Below are positions 5,955 to 7,341 of a DNA stretch of 7,341 nt, piece after piece. The translations under genes and the position numbers were made by a program. Every line of letters begins with the position of its first letter. Position 1 is the first letter of the stretch. The DNA is from Dehalococcoidia bacterium. GTDB taxonomy: Bacteria > Chloroflexota > Dehalococcoidia > Dehalococcoidales > RBG-16-60-22. The notes under the pieces were generated by a model. The model searched no databases. It was not told where the DNA came from and saw only the letters and a program-made list of their open reading frames with translations. The stretch is from positions 1 to 7,341 of the forward strand of contig JAUWBK010000057.1 in the NCBI GenBank assembly GCA_030605045.1. The letters run 5' to 3'.

Positions 5955-6842
5955 CTAACCGCTAACCTTGTGATTGGCCAGCTTTTCCAGCGCGAGCACC
6001 ATAGCCGAATGGTCTAGGTCAATATCGCCTTCGGCGGCGACCGCGTTAAGTAGTTCTTGCGCTATGGATGCGCCAGGCAAGCTCATTCCCAGGGCACGCG
6101 CTCCTTGCAAGGCTAGGTTCAGGTCCTTTTGCTGATGTCGGATGCGAAAACCGGGGGCAAAGGTACGCTCAATCATGCGTTTCCCGTGCACGTCTAAAAT
6201 ACGACTCTGAGCAAATCCGCCGAGCAGTGCTTCCCTTACTTTTCCTGGGTCGGCACCGGCCTTAGAGGCAAACAAAAGGGCTTCACTAATCGCCATAATT
6301 GTCTCGGCAACGACAATCTGGTTAGCCACCTTACAAGTTTGCCCGTCCCCGTTACCACCAATATGAACAATGTTCTTGCCCATAAGTTCAAAGTAGGGCT
6401 TGATTTGCGCAAACACCTCGGGCTCACCCCCGACCATAATGGAAAGGGTAGCATTCTGTGCCCCTACTTGGCCGCCGGAAACCGGGGCATCGAGCATCTT
6501 AACCCCCATCGCCGCCAGCTTTTTGGCAAATTCTTTGGTGGCAATCGGAGAGACGGAACTCATATCGACCACGATAGAGCCTCGCTTAACGCCTTCGGCC
6601 ACACCATCCTTGCCGAACAGAACAGCTTCCACATCGGGTGTGTCTGGCACCATGATGATGATGATATCGGATTTTTGGGCTACTTCCTTGCTATTGCTGC
6701 CGGCCACCGCACCCTTCGCTGCCAGTTCCTTGACCGACTCCGGAACCACGTCATAAACGTGAACGGTGTGACCAGCGGCTAGCAGATGACCAGCCATTGG
6801 CTTGCCCATTATCCCTAATCCAATAAAACCGAGTTTTGCCAT
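5955..6842 (-). CDS. garR: 2-hydroxy-3-oxopropionate (tartronate semialdehyde) reductase (295 aa)
   Basis: This member of the beta-hydroxyacid dehydrogenase family reduces tartronate semialdehyde to D-glycerate with NAD(P)H in the cytoplasm. Length is normal for the family. The Rossmann motif is GFIGLGIMG (residues 5-13). The substrate-binding signature DAPVSGG is at 118-124. The catalytic lysine is K171 in GDGQTCKVANQ, with N174 next to it, and the C-terminal motif HQQKDLNLAL is at 236-245. The last motif and the partner hyi gene favour the GlxR/GarR branch over 3-hydroxyisobutyrate dehydrogenase, which remains the main alternative. The ATG overlaps the hyi stop as TAATG. Its ribosome site AAAGGAGG lies inside the last hyi codons, so the two are translationally coupled. 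A hairpin 40 bases past its stop suggests it is the last gene of its transcript. Confidence 0.9.
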   Translation of the reverse strand: MAKLGFIGLGIMGKPMAGHLLAAGHTVHVYDVVPESVKELAAKGAVAGSNSKEVAQKSDIIIIMVPDTPDVEAVLFGKDGVAEGVKRGSIVVDMSSVSPIATKEFAKKLAAMGVKMLDAPVSGGQVGAQNATLSIMVGGEPEVFAQIKPYFELMGKNIVHIGGNGDGQTCKVANQIVVAETIMAISEALLFASKAGADPGKVREALLGGFAQSRILDVHGKRMIERTFAPGFRIRHQQKDLNLALQGARALGMSLPGASIAQELLNAVAAEGDIDLDHSAMVLALEKLANHKVSG

Positions 6843-7341
6843 TACTTGCCTCCTTTAAGATAAGGTTTGATCCATTCCAGACCATCTTCGGTGACACTGG
6901 TTGGCTTGTACTCACACCCAATCCAGCCAGTGTATCCTGCTTCATCAATGAACTGAAACAGGTTAGTAAAGTTGATTTCACCAGTTCCTGGCTCATGGCG
7001 TCCCGGATTATCCGCGAGCTGAATATGGCCGATACGACCAAGATTATCCAGAATCGTTCTGGTTAGATTACCCTCCATGACTTGCATATGATAAATATCA
7101 TACTGAAGCCGGAGGTTAGCGTGATTGACTTCCTCAAACAACTGGAGCACATCTCGCGTCTTAGTTAGATAAAATCCGGGGAAGTCATATTTATTTAGTG
7201 CCTCAACCAGTAAGGGAATGCCTTCTTTTTCCAGGGCAGTGGCAGCAAACCGAAGGTTATCCACCAGAGTCTGGTGGACCTTCTCGGCGGGCACTTCCTT
7301 GGGAGTTAAGCCAACCAGACAGTTGAGGCGGGGACAGCGCA
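6842..7341 (-). CDS. hyi: Hydroxypyruvate isomerase, 5' end outside window (partial)
   Basis: This enzyme interconverts hydroxypyruvate and tartronate semialdehyde; it is a TIM-barrel isomerase of the xylose-isomerase-like superfamily. The open frame continues to the window edge, leaving 165 residues visible; about 90-100 N-terminal residues should be missing compared with the usual length near 258. Family motifs seen are LNCLVGLTP (fragment 5-13), LLVEALNKYDFPGFYLT (43-59, with E46 as the likely first catalytic glutamate), LQYDIYHMQ (78-86, metal-binding region), ADNPGRHEPGTGEI (109-122) and WIGCEYKPT (139-147, second glutamate E143). LVEALN departs slightly from the common 'IEPIN'. A GTG at 7292-7294 is internal, because conserved family sequence continues upstream of it. 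It overlaps garR by one base. The order hyi-garR copies the E. coli gcl-hyi-glxR cluster. Confidence 0.92.
   Translation of the reverse strand, partial: RCPRLNCLVGLTPKEVPAEKVHQTLVDNLRFAATALEKEGIPLLVEALNKYDFPGFYLTKTRDVLQLFEEVNHANLRLQYDIYHMQVMEGNLTRTILDNLGRIGHIQLADNPGRHEPGTGEINFTNLFQFIDEAGYTGWIGCEYKPTSVTEDGLEWIKPYLKGGK

Noticed and set aside
6339..6782. 147-codon plus-strand open frame opposite garR (and the 118-codon frame at 6400-6756)
   Set aside because: Both are antisense to a gene with complete family motifs, have low-complexity or nonsense-like composition, and lack a supporting ribosome site or family signature.
1..7341. CRISPR array, tRNA or rRNA genes
   Set aside because: I saw no regularly spaced long repeats, cloverleaf signatures or rRNA-like conserved stretches.

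Overview
The window looks like a bacterial chromosome segment of moderate GC with one AT-rich intergenic region. Every credible gene lies on the minus strand, so transcription runs from the right edge to the left. Taxonomy is tentative. The compact single-membrane-compatible pilus set, with no secretin, GspC or GspG/H visible, and the style of the pilin leaders suggest an uncultured lineage such as Chloroflexota (Dehalococcoidia-like). The sequence alone does not prove this.

Right block (about 5880-7341): the 3' part of a hydroxypyruvate isomerase gene (hyi) runs in from the right edge. It overlaps a 2-hydroxy-3-oxopropionate (tartronate semialdehyde) reductase gene (garR/glxR) through a TAATG junction. 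This is the gene order of the E. coli glyoxylate-to-glycerate module (gcl-hyi-glxR), so a glyoxylate carboligase gene may lie outside the window. The block closes with a perfect 14-bp hairpin that probably ends the transcript.

Middle (5409-5954): 546 bases without a gene, AT-rich and full of short repeats: three tandem 11-mers, pairs of octamers about 21 bp apart, and an inverted repeat next to a likely -10 box. It probably carries the promoter and control region of the left block.

Left block (1-5408): a compact pilus or pseudopilus operon. A 76-residue excisionase/MerR-like HTH protein comes first. It is followed by a GspE/PilB assembly ATPase, a GspF/PilC inner-membrane platform protein, and three small pilin-like proteins (PilV/GspI-like, PilW/GspJ-like, PilX/GspK-like). 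Last is a membrane-anchored coiled-coil protein that I read directly from the left edge and interpret as PilO/GspM-like; it is truncated by the window. Gaps are 48, 58, 21, -4, 15 and 20 bases, which supports one transcript. The order E-F-I-J-K-M matches a type II secretion operon with G, H and L absent. The ATPase would power assembly through the platform, the I/J/K-like proteins would form the tip or priming complex, and the PilO-like protein would help link platform and ATPase. A major pilin, prepilin peptidase, retraction ATPase and PilM/PilN are not visible here.

The most interesting points are the HTH gene heading the pilus operon beside a repeat-rich control region, the reduced pilus gene set, and short out-of-frame leader ORFs overlapping the starts of both gspE and pilC.
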